Assembly (NCBI GenBank): GCA_942491345.1
Contig: CALOAN010000003.1
Coordinates: 1 to 64,000, forward strand
DNA length: 64,000 nucleotides
Direction of reading: 5' to 3'
Origin: JAHEEL01 sp942491345
GTDB lineage: Bacteria; Actinomycetota; Acidimicrobiia; Spongiisociales; UBA5794
The first letter of the stretch is position 1, and every line of letters begins with the position of its first letter. A program made the translations under genes and the position numbers. Under the pieces are notes generated by a model. It did not search any database. It was not told the DNA's origin and worked only from the letters and a program-made list of their open reading frames with translations. Positions 32,152 through 40,483 of this stretch are shown here, piece by piece.

Positions 32152-32826
32152 TCACTCGACCAAGGCTGTGTCGCGCGGCGTGAAGAACGAGAAGTGCGGC
32201 AGGTACGGGGTCGGGTCGGTGGACCAGTCGAACGCGGCGATCTGATCGAGGCTTCGCCTGCCGAACAACGCTCGTGTGATCTCAAAGGAGTCGCCGCGCA
32301 CTGTGACGCCCGGATCGCCCGTGCCGAGGACGCGATCGAATCCCTCGACTTGAATCCGGAGTGCCGGGAGGTCGGCGGCGTCGAGGCGAGGGCCGATTGC
32401 ATTCGATGCGCGGAGGCAGAGGCGCAGCCCTTCGTCGCCGTGAGGTGGCCGGACCCCGAGCGCACCCATTACGTCGCAGTGGTGCATCACCAGATCCATC
32501 ACCATGGCCGACATCGCTCTGCCCGACGCCTCGAGCATGGCCTCGATCGTCGGTCCGACGTCCGTCCATTCAGCGGCGATCTCACGCGCTGCTGTGTCCC
32601 GCCGCTCGTCGACCTGGCGTTGTGTCCACGGTTCGGAAGGTGCACCGTCGAGGCGGCCGGTCGCGTGGTCGGAAGCCACCCCCGTGACGTGTGCAAACGC
32701 GTCCTTGACCGTCCACAGCGGTGTGGCGGGAACCGTCGTGGCAAGGTCCTCGCCATCGAGTCCGAGTACAAGTGTTGTGAAGCGCTCGCGGTTTGATCGA
32801 TAGATGGCGGGAAAGTCGAAGCTCAC
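32152..32826 (-). CDS. Maleylpyruvate isomerase family mycothiol-dependent enzyme
   Basis: 224 residues from GTG 32826, whose GTGA overlaps the stop of the hydrolase gene. The DinB/MDMPI-like four-helix region is TVKDAFAHVTGVASDH (His ligand near residue 46) and VMDLVMHHCDVMGALG (second His pair). The C-terminal part (TVRGDSFEITRALFGRRSLDQI) is the common MDMPI C-terminal domain. Relatives use mycothiol as a thiol cofactor for isomerisations or transfers. The substrate is unknown. It is the last gene of a three-gene operon with an alpha/beta hydrolase and an LLM oxidoreductase. Confidence 0.8.
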   Translation of the reverse strand: MSFDFPAIYRSNRERFTTLVLGLDGEDLATTVPATPLWTVKDAFAHVTGVASDHATGRLDGAPSEPWTQRQVDERRDTAAREIAAEWTDVGPTIEAMLEASGRAMSAMVMDLVMHHCDVMGALGVRPPHGDEGLRLCLRASNAIGPRLDAADLPALRIQVEGFDRVLGTGDPGVTVRGDSFEITRALFGRRSLDQIAAFDWSTDPTPYLPHFSFFTPRDTALVE

Positions 32827-33692
32827 GTTGTTGCTTCCAGCCAGTCGGTCACAAGATCGACGAACCACTCGGCGGCTTCCAGCATCGGAACATGCCCGAC
32901 ACCTTCCATCTCTTCATACGTCCAGTCGGGCCGCTGCTCAGCCGCCCATCGGGCCGAGTCCACGGAGACCAGCCGATCCTCCGAACCGTGAACGAGCAGG
33001 GTGGGGGCGCTGATCTTGTGGATGAGCCTGCTGAATCGGCGCGGGCGAAGTACGTATCGCGCGATCGACCGGTCTGCCTCGAGGAACGACGGGATCGCCC
33101 AGTCATGCTTGCGCCGCCTGCGATTGGCGTCCGTGAGCCGATCCCGTGCCCACTCCGGGACGGTCTCCGAATTCGCGGTGACCATGCGGAGTGTCTCGGC
33201 GGTTTCCTCCTCGGGCGAATGAGCGGCGCGATAGACCCGGAAGGCAGGGACGCCGATGCCAGGTACCAGGGGTCCGATGAGCTTCGTGAGAACTTCGAAA
33301 TCTGGAGGATGCCTGCGGCTCACAGGAAGTGCGGGGTCCACGAGGACGAGTCGATCGACCCGAGTGGCGTGCTCAACGGCGGTGATCATGGAGACGAGGC
33401 CGCCCATCGAATTGCCGATGAGCGTGGCGTTGTCGTAGCCGATGGTGTCGATCACGTCGGCGACGAGGCGACCGTTGTCCTCGACGCTTGGCCTGCGTTC
33501 TCCCGGCGTCGATTCTCCGAAGCCGATGAGGTCGACCGCACACACGTGCCCGCTCCCGGTCAGCAACGGGCCGGTGACGTCCCAGTTCTCCGTCGACCCG
33601 CCGAGCCCGTGAACGAGGAGTAGCAGGGGCCCTTGGCCCCCATAGTCAGTGACCCGTATCGGCCCACCGATGTCGAGCATCGTGCTGTTCAC
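32823..33692 (-). CDS. Alpha/beta hydrolase
   Basis: 289 residues from GTG 33692 (ATG 33680 is an alternative). The core shows LLLLVHGLGGSTENW (oxyanion hole), ATLIGNSMGGLVSM with the nucleophile Ser in GNSMGG, LLVHGSEDRLVSV (acid Asp) and GVGHVPMLE (catalytic His). This is the meta-cleavage-product hydrolase/epoxide hydrolase type; substrate unknown. It is 19 bases after the LLM gene and overlaps the isomerase-family gene by 4 bases. The three together could process an organic acid or aromatic compound, but no ring-cleavage gene is nearby. Confidence 0.88.
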   Translation of the reverse strand: MNSTMLDIGGPIRVTDYGGQGPLLLLVHGLGGSTENWDVTGPLLTGSGHVCAVDLIGFGESTPGERRPSVEDNGRLVADVIDTIGYDNATLIGNSMGGLVSMITAVEHATRVDRLVLVDPALPVSRRHPPDFEVLTKLIGPLVPGIGVPAFRVYRAAHSPEEETAETLRMVTANSETVPEWARDRLTDANRRRRKHDWAIPSFLEADRSIARYVLRPRRFSRLIHKISAPTLLVHGSEDRLVSVDSARWAAEQRPDWTYEEMEGVGHVPMLEAAEWFVDLVTDWLEATT

Positions 33693-33711
33693 GGGCCCAA
33701 CGCTAATGGCT

Positions 33712-34629
33712 TCAGCGGATGACGGCTTCGACGAGTTCCGGCGTGTGGTCGGGGTCGTAGCCACCCTGGAGGTAGAAACGGGTAATGCCGAGACCCTCGA
33801 GAGTGGAGAACTGCTCGCGCAATTGATCGTACGTGCCGATCGGAGTGCCACGTTTCGCGAACATTGCAGCGAGGTCCTCCCGCGTCCTGTCGGCCTCTTT
33901 CGCAAGTGCATCGAGGCGTTGTTCGAGTTGAACCTCGGTCGCGGCTCCGACCACCTGGCCGGCACTCGAGAGCATGAGGGCATCGGGGTCACGACCGGCG
34001 GCGTCGGCGGCTGCGCGAGCCCGGTCGATTCTGATCCCGAGGTCAGGTCCCGGGTACACGTTGAACTCGTCTGCATATCTACCGGCGAGCCGAGGGGTCT
34101 TTGTGGCGCCGATGCCGCCGACGAGCAGCTTCACGTGTCCGGCCGGCCTCGGAGCGATTGGGAACGACTCGAGCGTGAAGTGATCGCCGTCGAAGCCTGT
34201 TGGATCGTCCGACAGCACTGCGCGGACATAGGCGAGGGCTTCCTCCAGCATCTCAAACCGCTCGGTCATCGGCGGATAGGGGAACCCGAACACTTCGTGT
34301 TCCCGGTCCATCCAGCCAGTCCCGATCCCCAGGGTGAAGCGGCCTCCCGACATGCGGTCGATTGTGATCGCCGTCTTTGCGAGGACCGCCGGGTGCCGGA
34401 AGGTGATCGGCGAGACCAACACCACCAACTGGAGTGTCCGCGTGTCGCGAGAAAGGCCGGCGAGTTGGGTGAGAGCGTCAGGGGCGGGAGCCGTCTTGGC
34501 ACCCTCCTCGTCGAGCGACATCAGGTAGTGATCGGGGAGCGCGATGGCGGGGAGGCCGCGTTCTTCTGAGAACCGAGCGGCGGCGAGCACATCTTCGTAG
34601 ACACCGCTCGTCTGAATGGCGAATTCCAA
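33712..34629 (-). CDS. LLM class F420-dependent oxidoreductase
   Basis: 305 residues. It has the luciferase-like barrel: AARFSEERGLPAIALPDHY, QLVVLVSPITFRHPAVLAK, MSGGRFTLGIGTGWMDREHE and PRPAGHVKLLVGGIG are typical of actinobacterial F420-dependent members. Translation appears to start at TTG 34629 (LEFAIQTSG), with CGGAGA upstream. It would use reduced F420 (or FMN) on an unknown substrate. First gene of the LLM, hydrolase and isomerase-family operon. Confidence 0.88.
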   Translation of the reverse strand: MEFAIQTSGVYEDVLAAARFSEERGLPAIALPDHYLMSLDEEGAKTAPAPDALTQLAGLSRDTRTLQLVVLVSPITFRHPAVLAKTAITIDRMSGGRFTLGIGTGWMDREHEVFGFPYPPMTERFEMLEEALAYVRAVLSDDPTGFDGDHFTLESFPIAPRPAGHVKLLVGGIGATKTPRLAGRYADEFNVYPGPDLGIRIDRARAAADAAGRDPDALMLSSAGQVVGAATEVQLEQRLDALAKEADRTREDLAAMFAKRGTPIGTYDQLREQFSTLEGLGITRFYLQGGYDPDHTPELVEAVIR

Positions 34630-34708
34630 CTGAGTCTCCGGTCCGATCAGTACCAGGTCGATGGTACGGCACTCGGCGCGAACCTACGCGACGGAAGCGG
34701 CAATCGGG

Positions 34709-35260
34709 TCAGACGCACTGAGCTGCCGCGGCACGTGCGTGCAGTGCGAAATCGAAGGCTTGGTCGAGGACCCAGCGGAAGGCGAGACCGTCAAGTGCGC
34801 CGAGCAGCACTTCAGCGGTCATCGTGGCCTCGGCGGGCGAGCGATTCGGATTCGTACGTTGGATCGCTGCTGCGAATCGTTCAACGCGCCGGACGTGGTG
34901 GCGCAGGAACCGACGGGCAACGGAGTCATCGTTGCTCCCCGAAACGGCGATCTGGAGGTAGATACGTGCCAGCTCCGGCTGGTCGATGATGAACCGGATG
35001 TAGGCGTCGACGAGGTCGTCGAGGGTGTCCCTGCCGGCGTGATCGGGATCGGGATCCACAGCACGAATGGCGTCCCGGGCCACCCGCATGATGGCCTGCT
35101 CCTTCGAGGCGAAGAGGTTGTAGAACGAACCGGCCTGCACCCCGGCCCGGTCGCAGATCGCCTTGAGTGTGGTTGATTCGAGTCCACCCTCGGCGAGCAG
35201 TTCGCGGGTCGCGTCGAGGATTCTCGTTTCGGTCCTGATTCCGACCTGATATCTGGCCAT
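34709..35260 (-). CDS. TetR family transcriptional regulator
   Basis: 183 residues from ATG 35260, eight bases after AAGGAG. The N-terminal helix-turn-helix is RILDATRELLAEGGLESTTL and AICDRAGVQAGSFYNLFASK. The C-terminal helical domain is ligand-binding. It is divergent from the acyl-CoA dehydrogenase gene, so it probably controls that gene and itself in response to an acyl-CoA. A palindrome in the shared region is a candidate site. Confidence 0.9.
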   Translation of the reverse strand: MARYQVGIRTETRILDATRELLAEGGLESTTLKAICDRAGVQAGSFYNLFASKEQAIMRVARDAIRAVDPDPDHAGRDTLDDLVDAYIRFIIDQPELARIYLQIAVSGSNDDSVARRFLRHHVRRVERFAAAIQRTNPNRSPAEATMTAEVLLGALDGLAFRWVLDQAFDFALHARAAAAQCV

Positions 35261-35298
35261 CCCCACGTCTCCTTCACGCCGGAGTTTACCCGAATCTT

Positions 35299-35328
35299 GA
35301 GCGGACGCTCCAAAATAGAGTGTATACT
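35299..35328. promoter_or_regulatory. Candidate TetR operator and promoter between TetR and acyl-CoA dehydrogenase genes
   Basis: The perfect palindrome GAGCGGACGCTC at 35299-35310 (arms GAGCG/CGCTC, spacer GA) lies just upstream of a TATACT -10 (35323-35328) facing the acyl-CoA dehydrogenase gene. Confidence 0.4.
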
Positions 35329-35411
35329 CAAAAAGCCGGACGGTCAGCGGTCAACGTCCGCGGTCGTTCGTCGCCAGGCACACATCGGCGGCATGAAACG
35401 GGGAGAGCGCA

Positions 35412-37214
35412 ATGAGTCACTACAAGAGCAACCTTCGAGACCTCCAGTTCAACCTCTTCGAGGCGTACGGCGTCGACGAGTACCTCGGTGTTGAACCGTT
35501 CGAGGAGTTCGACTACGACACCGCGATGGACATGCTTCGCGAGATGGACCGGCTCGCAACCGAGGACTTCGCCGAGAGTTTCGTAGAGGCCGACCGGACG
35601 AAACTCAAGCTAATCGACGGCAACGTCGAGCTGCCGCCCGGGGTGAAGAAGAGCCTCGACGCACTTCACGACGGCGGATGGCACCTCATGGGAGTGACGC
35701 AGAGCCTTGGAGGATTTGGGGCACCCGATGCGCTGCGCTGGGCCGGCAGCGAATTGTTCGCAGGTGCCAACGCCGCCATCTACCTCTACGCGATCGGCGG
35801 ACTGATGGCGCGCGTGATCGAGGCCGTCGCCACACCCGAACAGGTCGAGCGTTTCGCGAGACCCATGATCGAACGGAATTGGGGCGCCACGATGGTTCTG
35901 ACCGAGGCGGACGCCGGATCCGACGTCGGCGCGGGGATCACCAAGGCAACCCACGTCGAAGGTGACATGTGGCATATCGAAGGTGTGAAGCGGTTCATCA
36001 CCTCCGGGGACAACGACTACTACGAGAACATCATCCATCTCGTCCTGGCCCGCAGGCCCGGAGCAGAACCGGGAACCAAGGGACTTTCGATGTTCATCGT
36101 TCCGAAGTATCACGTGAACGAAGACGGGTCGCTCGGTGAGCGCAACGGGGTTGTGACGACGAATCTCGAAGACAAGATGGGGATCCGCGGATCAACCACG
36201 TGTGAACTCACGTTCGGGATGGATGAACCCGCCGTGGGCTACCTCGTTGGTGACGTCCACGATGGCATCCGCCAGATGTTCCTCATCATCGAGGATGCCC
36301 GAATGTCAATCGGCGTCAAGGCGGCCGCCACCCTGTCCACCGGATACCTGAACGCCCTCGAGTACGCACAGGAACGGATCCAGTCGGCCGACCTCACCCA
36401 AAGCCGCGACAAGACGGCGCCGCGGGTGCCGATCATCCGCCACCCGGCCGTTCGCCGGATGTTGATGACGCAGAAGGTGCACGCCGAGGGGATGCGGGCG
36501 ATGGCGATGTACGCCGCGTGGCTCCTCGACATGTCGCATCTCCATCCCGAAGAGCCGTACTACGCGAAGCTGAACGACCTGCTGCTGCCGCTCGTCAAGG
36601 GCTACTCGTCCGAGAAGGCATACGAGCTGCTCGCGCAATCGCTGCAGGTCTTCGGTGGTTCCGGGTACACGCGCGACTACCCCATCGAGCAGTACATCCG
36701 CGACGCCAAGATCGACACGATCTACGAGGGCACCACCGCCATCCAAGGACTCGATCTCTTCTTCCGCAAGATCGCACGAGACCAGGGTGCGACGCTGATG
36801 CGTCTCGGCCAGGACATCCTCGAGACGATCAAGGGCGGCTCCGAGGATCTGGAAGTCGAGCGAGAGCTGCTCGGCAAGGCGCTCGACGATGTGCAGGCGC
36901 ACGTCGGTGTGTTGGTCGGCCACTCGATGGCCTCAATGCAGGATCCGCCTGCGATCTACAAGACCGGGCTGCACACCACGCCGCTCCTCGAGAGCCTCGC
37001 CGAGGTGATCATGGGCTGGCTCATGATTCGCCATGCCGAGATTGCTCTTGACGCACTGGACGGGGCGAGCGAGGCCGACCGTGCCTTCTACGAGGGCAAG
37101 ATTGCGTCGGCTCGCTATTTCGCGACCACGGTTCTTCCGAAGGCAAAGCTGCGCAGGGAACTCGCAGAGGCCGAAGACGGGAGCTTGATGGATCTGCCGG
37201 TGGAGTCGTTCTGA
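35412..37214 (+). CDS. Acyl-CoA dehydrogenase, FadE-type
   Basis: 600 residues, the long acyl-CoA dehydrogenase form with an extra C-terminal domain. The FAD region shows MVLTEADAGSDVGAGITKA and FITSGDNDY. QVFGGSGYTRDYPIEQYIRD leads to the catalytic Glu439 in TIYEGTTAIQGLD. The last 130 residues form the acyl-CoA dehydrogenase C-terminal extension. It oxidises acyl-CoA to trans-2-enoyl-CoA with electrons passing to ETF, so it feeds the fadA-fadJ pathway at 17-21 kb. GGGGAGAG precedes ATG 35412. It is divergent from the TetR gene. Chain-length preference is not evident. Confidence 0.94.
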   Translation: MSHYKSNLRDLQFNLFEAYGVDEYLGVEPFEEFDYDTAMDMLREMDRLATEDFAESFVEADRTKLKLIDGNVELPPGVKKSLDALHDGGWHLMGVTQSLGGFGAPDALRWAGSELFAGANAAIYLYAIGGLMARVIEAVATPEQVERFARPMIERNWGATMVLTEADAGSDVGAGITKATHVEGDMWHIEGVKRFITSGDNDYYENIIHLVLARRPGAEPGTKGLSMFIVPKYHVNEDGSLGERNGVVTTNLEDKMGIRGSTTCELTFGMDEPAVGYLVGDVHDGIRQMFLIIEDARMSIGVKAAATLSTGYLNALEYAQERIQSADLTQSRDKTAPRVPIIRHPAVRRMLMTQKVHAEGMRAMAMYAAWLLDMSHLHPEEPYYAKLNDLLLPLVKGYSSEKAYELLAQSLQVFGGSGYTRDYPIEQYIRDAKIDTIYEGTTAIQGLDLFFRKIARDQGATLMRLGQDILETIKGGSEDLEVERELLGKALDDVQAHVGVLVGHSMASMQDPPAIYKTGLHTTPLLESLAEVIMGWLMIRHAEIALDALDGASEADRAFYEGKIASARYFATTVLPKAKLRRELAEAEDGSLMDLPVESF

Positions 37215-37233
37215 GGTTCTCCTGCAGATTTGG

Positions 37234-37246
37234 CCGGTCCTAGAAT
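37234..37246 (+). promoter_or_regulatory. Shared promoter-like 13-mer ahead of SHOCT protein gene
   Basis: CCGGTCCTAGAAT, in which TAGAAT would be the -10. The same 13 bases occur at 42560-42572 ahead of pspA. The leader to ATG 37333 would be about 80 bases. Confidence 0.4.
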
Positions 37247-37332
37247 GCGAGCGTGGTTGTGATCGTCGAGTGGCTCCTGTTACTCGACGGCTTGGCCGCT
37301 GAAGGAAGTGTCTCTCGCTTGGAAGGTGCCCC

Positions 37333-37731
37333 ATGTTGACTCTCGCTGAATCGTCGTATCCACTGCTCAACGTCTTCTGGTGGATGTTGTGGTTCTTCAT
37401 GTTCATGATCTGGATCTGGTTGCTGATCACGATCTTTGCGGACATCTTCCGCAGCCCGATATCCGGTTGGGCAAAGGCCGGATGGTCGATCTTTATCATC
37501 ATCCTGCCGTTCCTCGGCGTGTTCATCTATCTGATCGCCAACGGCGGCAAGATGCAGGAGCGGTCGATGGAGTCAGCCGCCGCGGCGCAGCAGGCGCAGG
37601 CCAGCTACATCAAGAGTGTTGCCGGGACCGAAACCACGGCCGACCAGCTCAAGACACTGTCGGATCTGCACGACGCCGGCAAACTGACGGACGAAGAGTT
37701 CGCTGCTCAGAAGGCGAAGCTCCTCGGCTGA
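37333..37731 (+). CDS. PLDc_N/SHOCT domain membrane protein
   Basis: 132 residues. Two membrane helices (about 10-35, FWWMLWFFMFMIWIWLLITI, and 48-68, WSIFIIILPFLGVFIYLIAN) form the PLDc_N-like unit with DIFRSPISGWAKAGW between them. The C-terminus is a SHOCT motif: DQLKTLSDLHDAGKLTDEEF and AAQKAKLL, short helices thought to mediate assembly. Common in actinobacteria; role undefined, likely envelope-linked. GGAAGG precedes the ATG, and a strong terminator follows. Confidence 0.88.
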   Translation: MLTLAESSYPLLNVFWWMLWFFMFMIWIWLLITIFADIFRSPISGWAKAGWSIFIIILPFLGVFIYLIANGGKMQERSMESAAAAQQAQASYIKSVAGTETTADQLKTLSDLHDAGKLTDEEFAAQKAKLLG

Positions 37732-37756
37732 GCCGATCGAGTCGATTGAAGTGATT

Positions 37757-37791
37757 GAGGGACCGGGTTCAGCCCGGTCCCTCTGTTGTTT
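37757..37791 (+). terminator. Intrinsic terminator
   Basis: Stem with 11-bp perfect arms GAGGGACCGGG/CCCGGTCCCTC, loop TTCAG, followed by TGTTGTTT. This is the best terminator in the window. Confidence 0.9.
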
Positions 37792-37814
37792 GACCGTGGG
37801 GAATGTGGTGCGTC

Positions 37815-37820
37815 TACGCT
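37815..37820 (+). promoter_or_regulatory. -10 element for leaderless nitroreductase/murI-macro mRNA
   Basis: TACGCT, six bases, ATG 37827. A TTGACC lies 19 bases upstream of the hexamer. Transcription would start right after the terminator. Confidence 0.5.
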
Positions 37821-37826
37821 TCGCCC

Positions 37827-38336
37827 ATGAGCACCAATGACTTCTACGACCGCATCCTCGGGCTACGCGCCCTCCGGTCGTTTCGCACGGATCCCCTGAC
37901 GTACACGGACCTCGAACGGCTTCTCGAGGCCGCCCGGTGGACCGGCAGCAGCAAGAACCTTCAGAATTGGTCCTTTGTGGTCGTGGACGGGGATCAGAAG
38001 GAACGCCTCGCCGAGTGCGGCAACTTCACGGACCCGATGCGCAACGCTCCGATCGCGATTGCGCTGGTCGAAGAGGCAGGCGGATACGAGTTCGACACGG
38101 GCCGGGTCGCGCAAAACCTGATGCTCGCCGCCGATGCCCTCGGGATCGCTTCGTGTCCGATCACGCTACATCGCGACGATGCGGTGGCGACGGTGCTCAG
38201 CCTGCCTGAAGGTGTTCGGTGCCGGTACGCAGTTGCCCTCGGCTACCCGACCGACGACGCTGCCCCGGCACGTTTCGGAGGGCGGAAGCCGATGAGCGAA
38301 GTGGCCTACCGAAACCGCCACGGTGAGACCGGGTGA
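37827..38336 (+). CDS. Nitroreductase family protein
   Basis: 169 residues. FYDRILGLRALRSFRTDPLT is the N-terminal FMN-binding Arg region, WTGSSKNLQNWSFVVVDGD the second FMN loop, and YAVALGYPTDDAAPARFGGRK the C-terminal loop. FMN-dependent NAD(P)H oxidoreductases of this kind reduce nitro groups, quinones or flavins. ATG 37827 is just past a -10 element. Its stop overlaps the GTG start of murI-macro by four bases, so the two are translationally coupled; the functional reason is not clear. Confidence 0.88.
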   Translation: MSTNDFYDRILGLRALRSFRTDPLTYTDLERLLEAARWTGSSKNLQNWSFVVVDGDQKERLAECGNFTDPMRNAPIAIALVEEAGGYEFDTGRVAQNLMLAADALGIASCPITLHRDDAVATVLSLPEGVRCRYAVALGYPTDDAAPARFGGRKPMSEVAYRNRHGETG

Positions 38337-39634
38337 CCGACCAATCGATTGGTGTCTTCGATTCGGGAGTAGGCGGGCTCGGCGTGCTGCGCGAGATTCG
38401 ATCGCTGCTTCCGAATACGCCGCTGGTCTACGTCGCCGATCAGGCCTTCTCTCCGTACGGTGAGCGCGGTCTCGACGCGGTCCGCGAGCGGGCGTTTGCG
38501 GTCAGCGACTACTTGATCGGCGAAGGCGCCACCACCGTGGTGGTGGCCTGCAACAGCGCTTCGGCGGCAGCCCTTCACGCACTCCGGGATCGGCATCCGA
38601 CGGTGTCGTTCGTCGGCATGGAACCCGCGGTGAAGCCGGCAGCCGGGGCCACCAAGCGCGGAACCATCGGGGTCCTGGCCACGGAGGCGACGTTCCAGGG
38701 CGAGCTCTTCTCGTCGGTTGTTGATCGACATGCCCGCGGCGTCTCGGTCGTAGCCAGGGCTTGTCCGGGCCTCGCCGCGGCAATCGAAGCCGGTGATGAC
38801 GTCGGTGATCTGGTGCGCCGCTACACCACGGATGTCGTTGGTCGCGGGGCCGACACGATCGTGCTCGGGTGTACGCATTACTCGTTTGTCGCAGATCAGA
38901 TCAGAGCCGCGGCCGGTGAGGATGTCGAGGTGATCGATCCCGCCCCAGCGGTTGCGCGGCAAGCCGCGCGCGTCCACATCGAAGACAGCGGCCGCGGCTC
39001 GGGAAGCACGCTCTACCTCACGACCGGCGACCCCGAGCACTTTGCCTCCCAGATCACCCGCCTCACCGCGGAGCACGCCGACGTCCAGGGCATCAGAATC
39101 CCGGATCCCGGCGATCCTCGCATCCGCGTCGTCGAGGGAGATATCACCGCCCAGGACGTCGACGTGATCGTGAACGCCGCCAACGCCCAACTGGCGCACG
39201 GAGGTGGTGTTGCGGCAGCGATTGCACGAGCCGGAGGTCCGTCGGTGGATGAGGCGTCTCAGGCCTGGGTCGCCGAGCATGGACCGGTGCCGCGAGGTGG
39301 TGCGGCCGTGACCACGGCAGGTGACATGGCGGCGGGTCACATCGTTCACGTTGTCGGTCCGATCTACCGGGGAGTGCCGGAGGATGAAATCGAGTTGACC
39401 CGGGCAGTACGCGCCGCGCTCGACTCGTCTGAGCACCTCGGGGCGAGGTCGATTGCGCTGCCGGCCATCTCAGCCGGTATCTATGGCTATCCGCCGGATG
39501 AGGCGTGCCGGGTGATCGTCGAAGCCGTCGAGAACTGGCTCCTGGAAGGCGGCTCGCTCAGTGAGATCCGGCTCGTCGCGTTCGGTGGGGACATTGCAGA
39601 GCGCTTTCGGCAGGCCTTGCGTTCATCGCGATAG
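38333..39634 (+). CDS. murI: Glutamate racemase fused to a macro domain
   Basis: 433 residues. Residues about 5-255 are a full glutamate racemase: IGVFDSGVGGLGVL (Asp10), VVACNSASAAAL (Cys73), LGCTHYSF (Cys180, His182) and YLTTGDPEHFA. This domain makes D-Glu for peptidoglycan. Residues about 263-433 are a complete macro domain: RVVEGDITAQDVDVIVNAAN, GGGVAAAIARAGG, HVVGPIY and LPAISAGIYGYP. It is closest to the Af1521 type, which binds ADP-ribose. The Asp of MacroD-type hydrolases (GGGVDGAI) is absent. The join is in frame with no stop or low-complexity break. The GTG start overlaps the nitroreductase stop (GTGA). Possible roles are nucleotide sensing or control of racemase activity; the fusion itself is plain in the sequence, its purpose is not. 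Confidence 0.93.
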   Translation: MTDQSIGVFDSGVGGLGVLREIRSLLPNTPLVYVADQAFSPYGERGLDAVRERAFAVSDYLIGEGATTVVVACNSASAAALHALRDRHPTVSFVGMEPAVKPAAGATKRGTIGVLATEATFQGELFSSVVDRHARGVSVVARACPGLAAAIEAGDDVGDLVRRYTTDVVGRGADTIVLGCTHYSFVADQIRAAAGEDVEVIDPAPAVARQAARVHIEDSGRGSGSTLYLTTGDPEHFASQITRLTAEHADVQGIRIPDPGDPRIRVVEGDITAQDVDVIVNAANAQLAHGGGVAAAIARAGGPSVDEASQAWVAEHGPVPRGGAAVTTAGDMAAGHIVHVVGPIYRGVPEDEIELTRAVRAALDSSEHLGARSIALPAISAGIYGYPPDEACRVIVEAVENWLLEGGSLSEIRLVAFGGDIAERFRQALRSSR

Positions 39635-39645
39635 CAATGTCGTCC

Positions 39646-39651
39646 TAACAT
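39646..39651 (+). promoter_or_regulatory. -10 element for leaderless proC mRNA
   Basis: TAACAT, seven bases, ATG 39659. It lies in the 24-base gap after murI-macro. Confidence 0.4.
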
Positions 39652-39658
39652 CGGTGCG

Positions 39659-40483
39659 ATGGAACCATCGGTGGCCATTCTTGGAGTCGGTTCGATGGGC
39701 GAGATTCTCGCCCTCGGTCTGCTGCGCGCCGGATGGGAACCCGAAGATCTGGCGCTCGCCGCCAGACGACCCGAACGAGCCAGGGAGACCGAATTCCACA
39801 CCGGCATCACGACCTCACTCGACGCCGCAGAGGCGGCGGTGGGAAAGCGGGTTGTTGTGGTTGCGGTCAAACCCAAGGACGTGCCGGCCCTTCTCGCCCA
39901 GATTCGCGACACGATCACGCCGGACCAGGTGGTGGTCTCGTTTGCCGCCGGGGTCACCACGGCTGCATTCGAGAGCGAGTTGCCGGGGATAGCAATCGTT
40001 CGCTCGATGCCGAACACACCCGCGGCCATCGACGAGGGAATGACGGCCTATTGCGGCGGAGCCGATGCCGACGAGGCCGCACTCGACGATGCGGCAGCCG
40101 TTCTCGGAGCTGTAGGTTCGACGATCCGGTTGTCGGAGGATCTTCTCGATGCCGTCACGGCTGTGTCAGGGACAGGGCCTGCGTACGTCTTTCTCCTCGC
40201 CGAAGCGATGACCGAAGCCGCGATCCGCGAAGGTCTGCCGCATCACGCAGCGGAGAAGCTCGTGCATCAGACCCTCAGGGGCGCAGGCATGCTCCTCTCA
40301 GGGTCGGAGAAGAGCGCGTTCCGTTTGCGCGGCGAGGTGACCTCGCCGGGTGGAACCACGGCCGCAGCGATGCACGTCCTTGAAGAGGGCGGTTTCCGTG
40401 CTCTCATGGAAGATGCCATCCAGTCCGCAACTCGGCGATCGCGAGAGCTCGGTGCTGCCGCCTCGAATGAATCGGCCCCATGA
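39659..40483 (+). CDS. proC: Pyrroline-5-carboxylate reductase
   Basis: 274 residues. The Rossmann motif is VAILGVGSMGEILALGLLRA. VVVAVKPKDVPALLAQI, RSMPNTPAAIDEGMTAY and VSGTGPAYVFLLAEAMTEAA are the dinucleotide and P5C-binding segments, and the C-terminus has FRLRGEVTSPGGTTAAAMHV. It reduces P5C to proline with NAD(P)H, the last step of proline synthesis. It overlaps the proline dehydrogenase gene by four bases (ATGA). Confidence 0.95.
   Translation: MEPSVAILGVGSMGEILALGLLRAGWEPEDLALAARRPERARETEFHTGITTSLDAAEAAVGKRVVVVAVKPKDVPALLAQIRDTITPDQVVVSFAAGVTTAAFESELPGIAIVRSMPNTPAAIDEGMTAYCGGADADEAALDDAAAVLGAVGSTIRLSEDLLDAVTAVSGTGPAYVFLLAEAMTEAAIREGLPHHAAEKLVHQTLRGAGMLLSGSEKSAFRLRGEVTSPGGTTAAAMHVLEEGGFRALMEDAIQSATRRSRELGAAASNESAP

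Noticed and set aside
38333..39634. Reading the macro domain as a separate downstream gene
   Set aside because: No stop, start with ribosome site or frame change separates it from the racemase; the frame is continuous.
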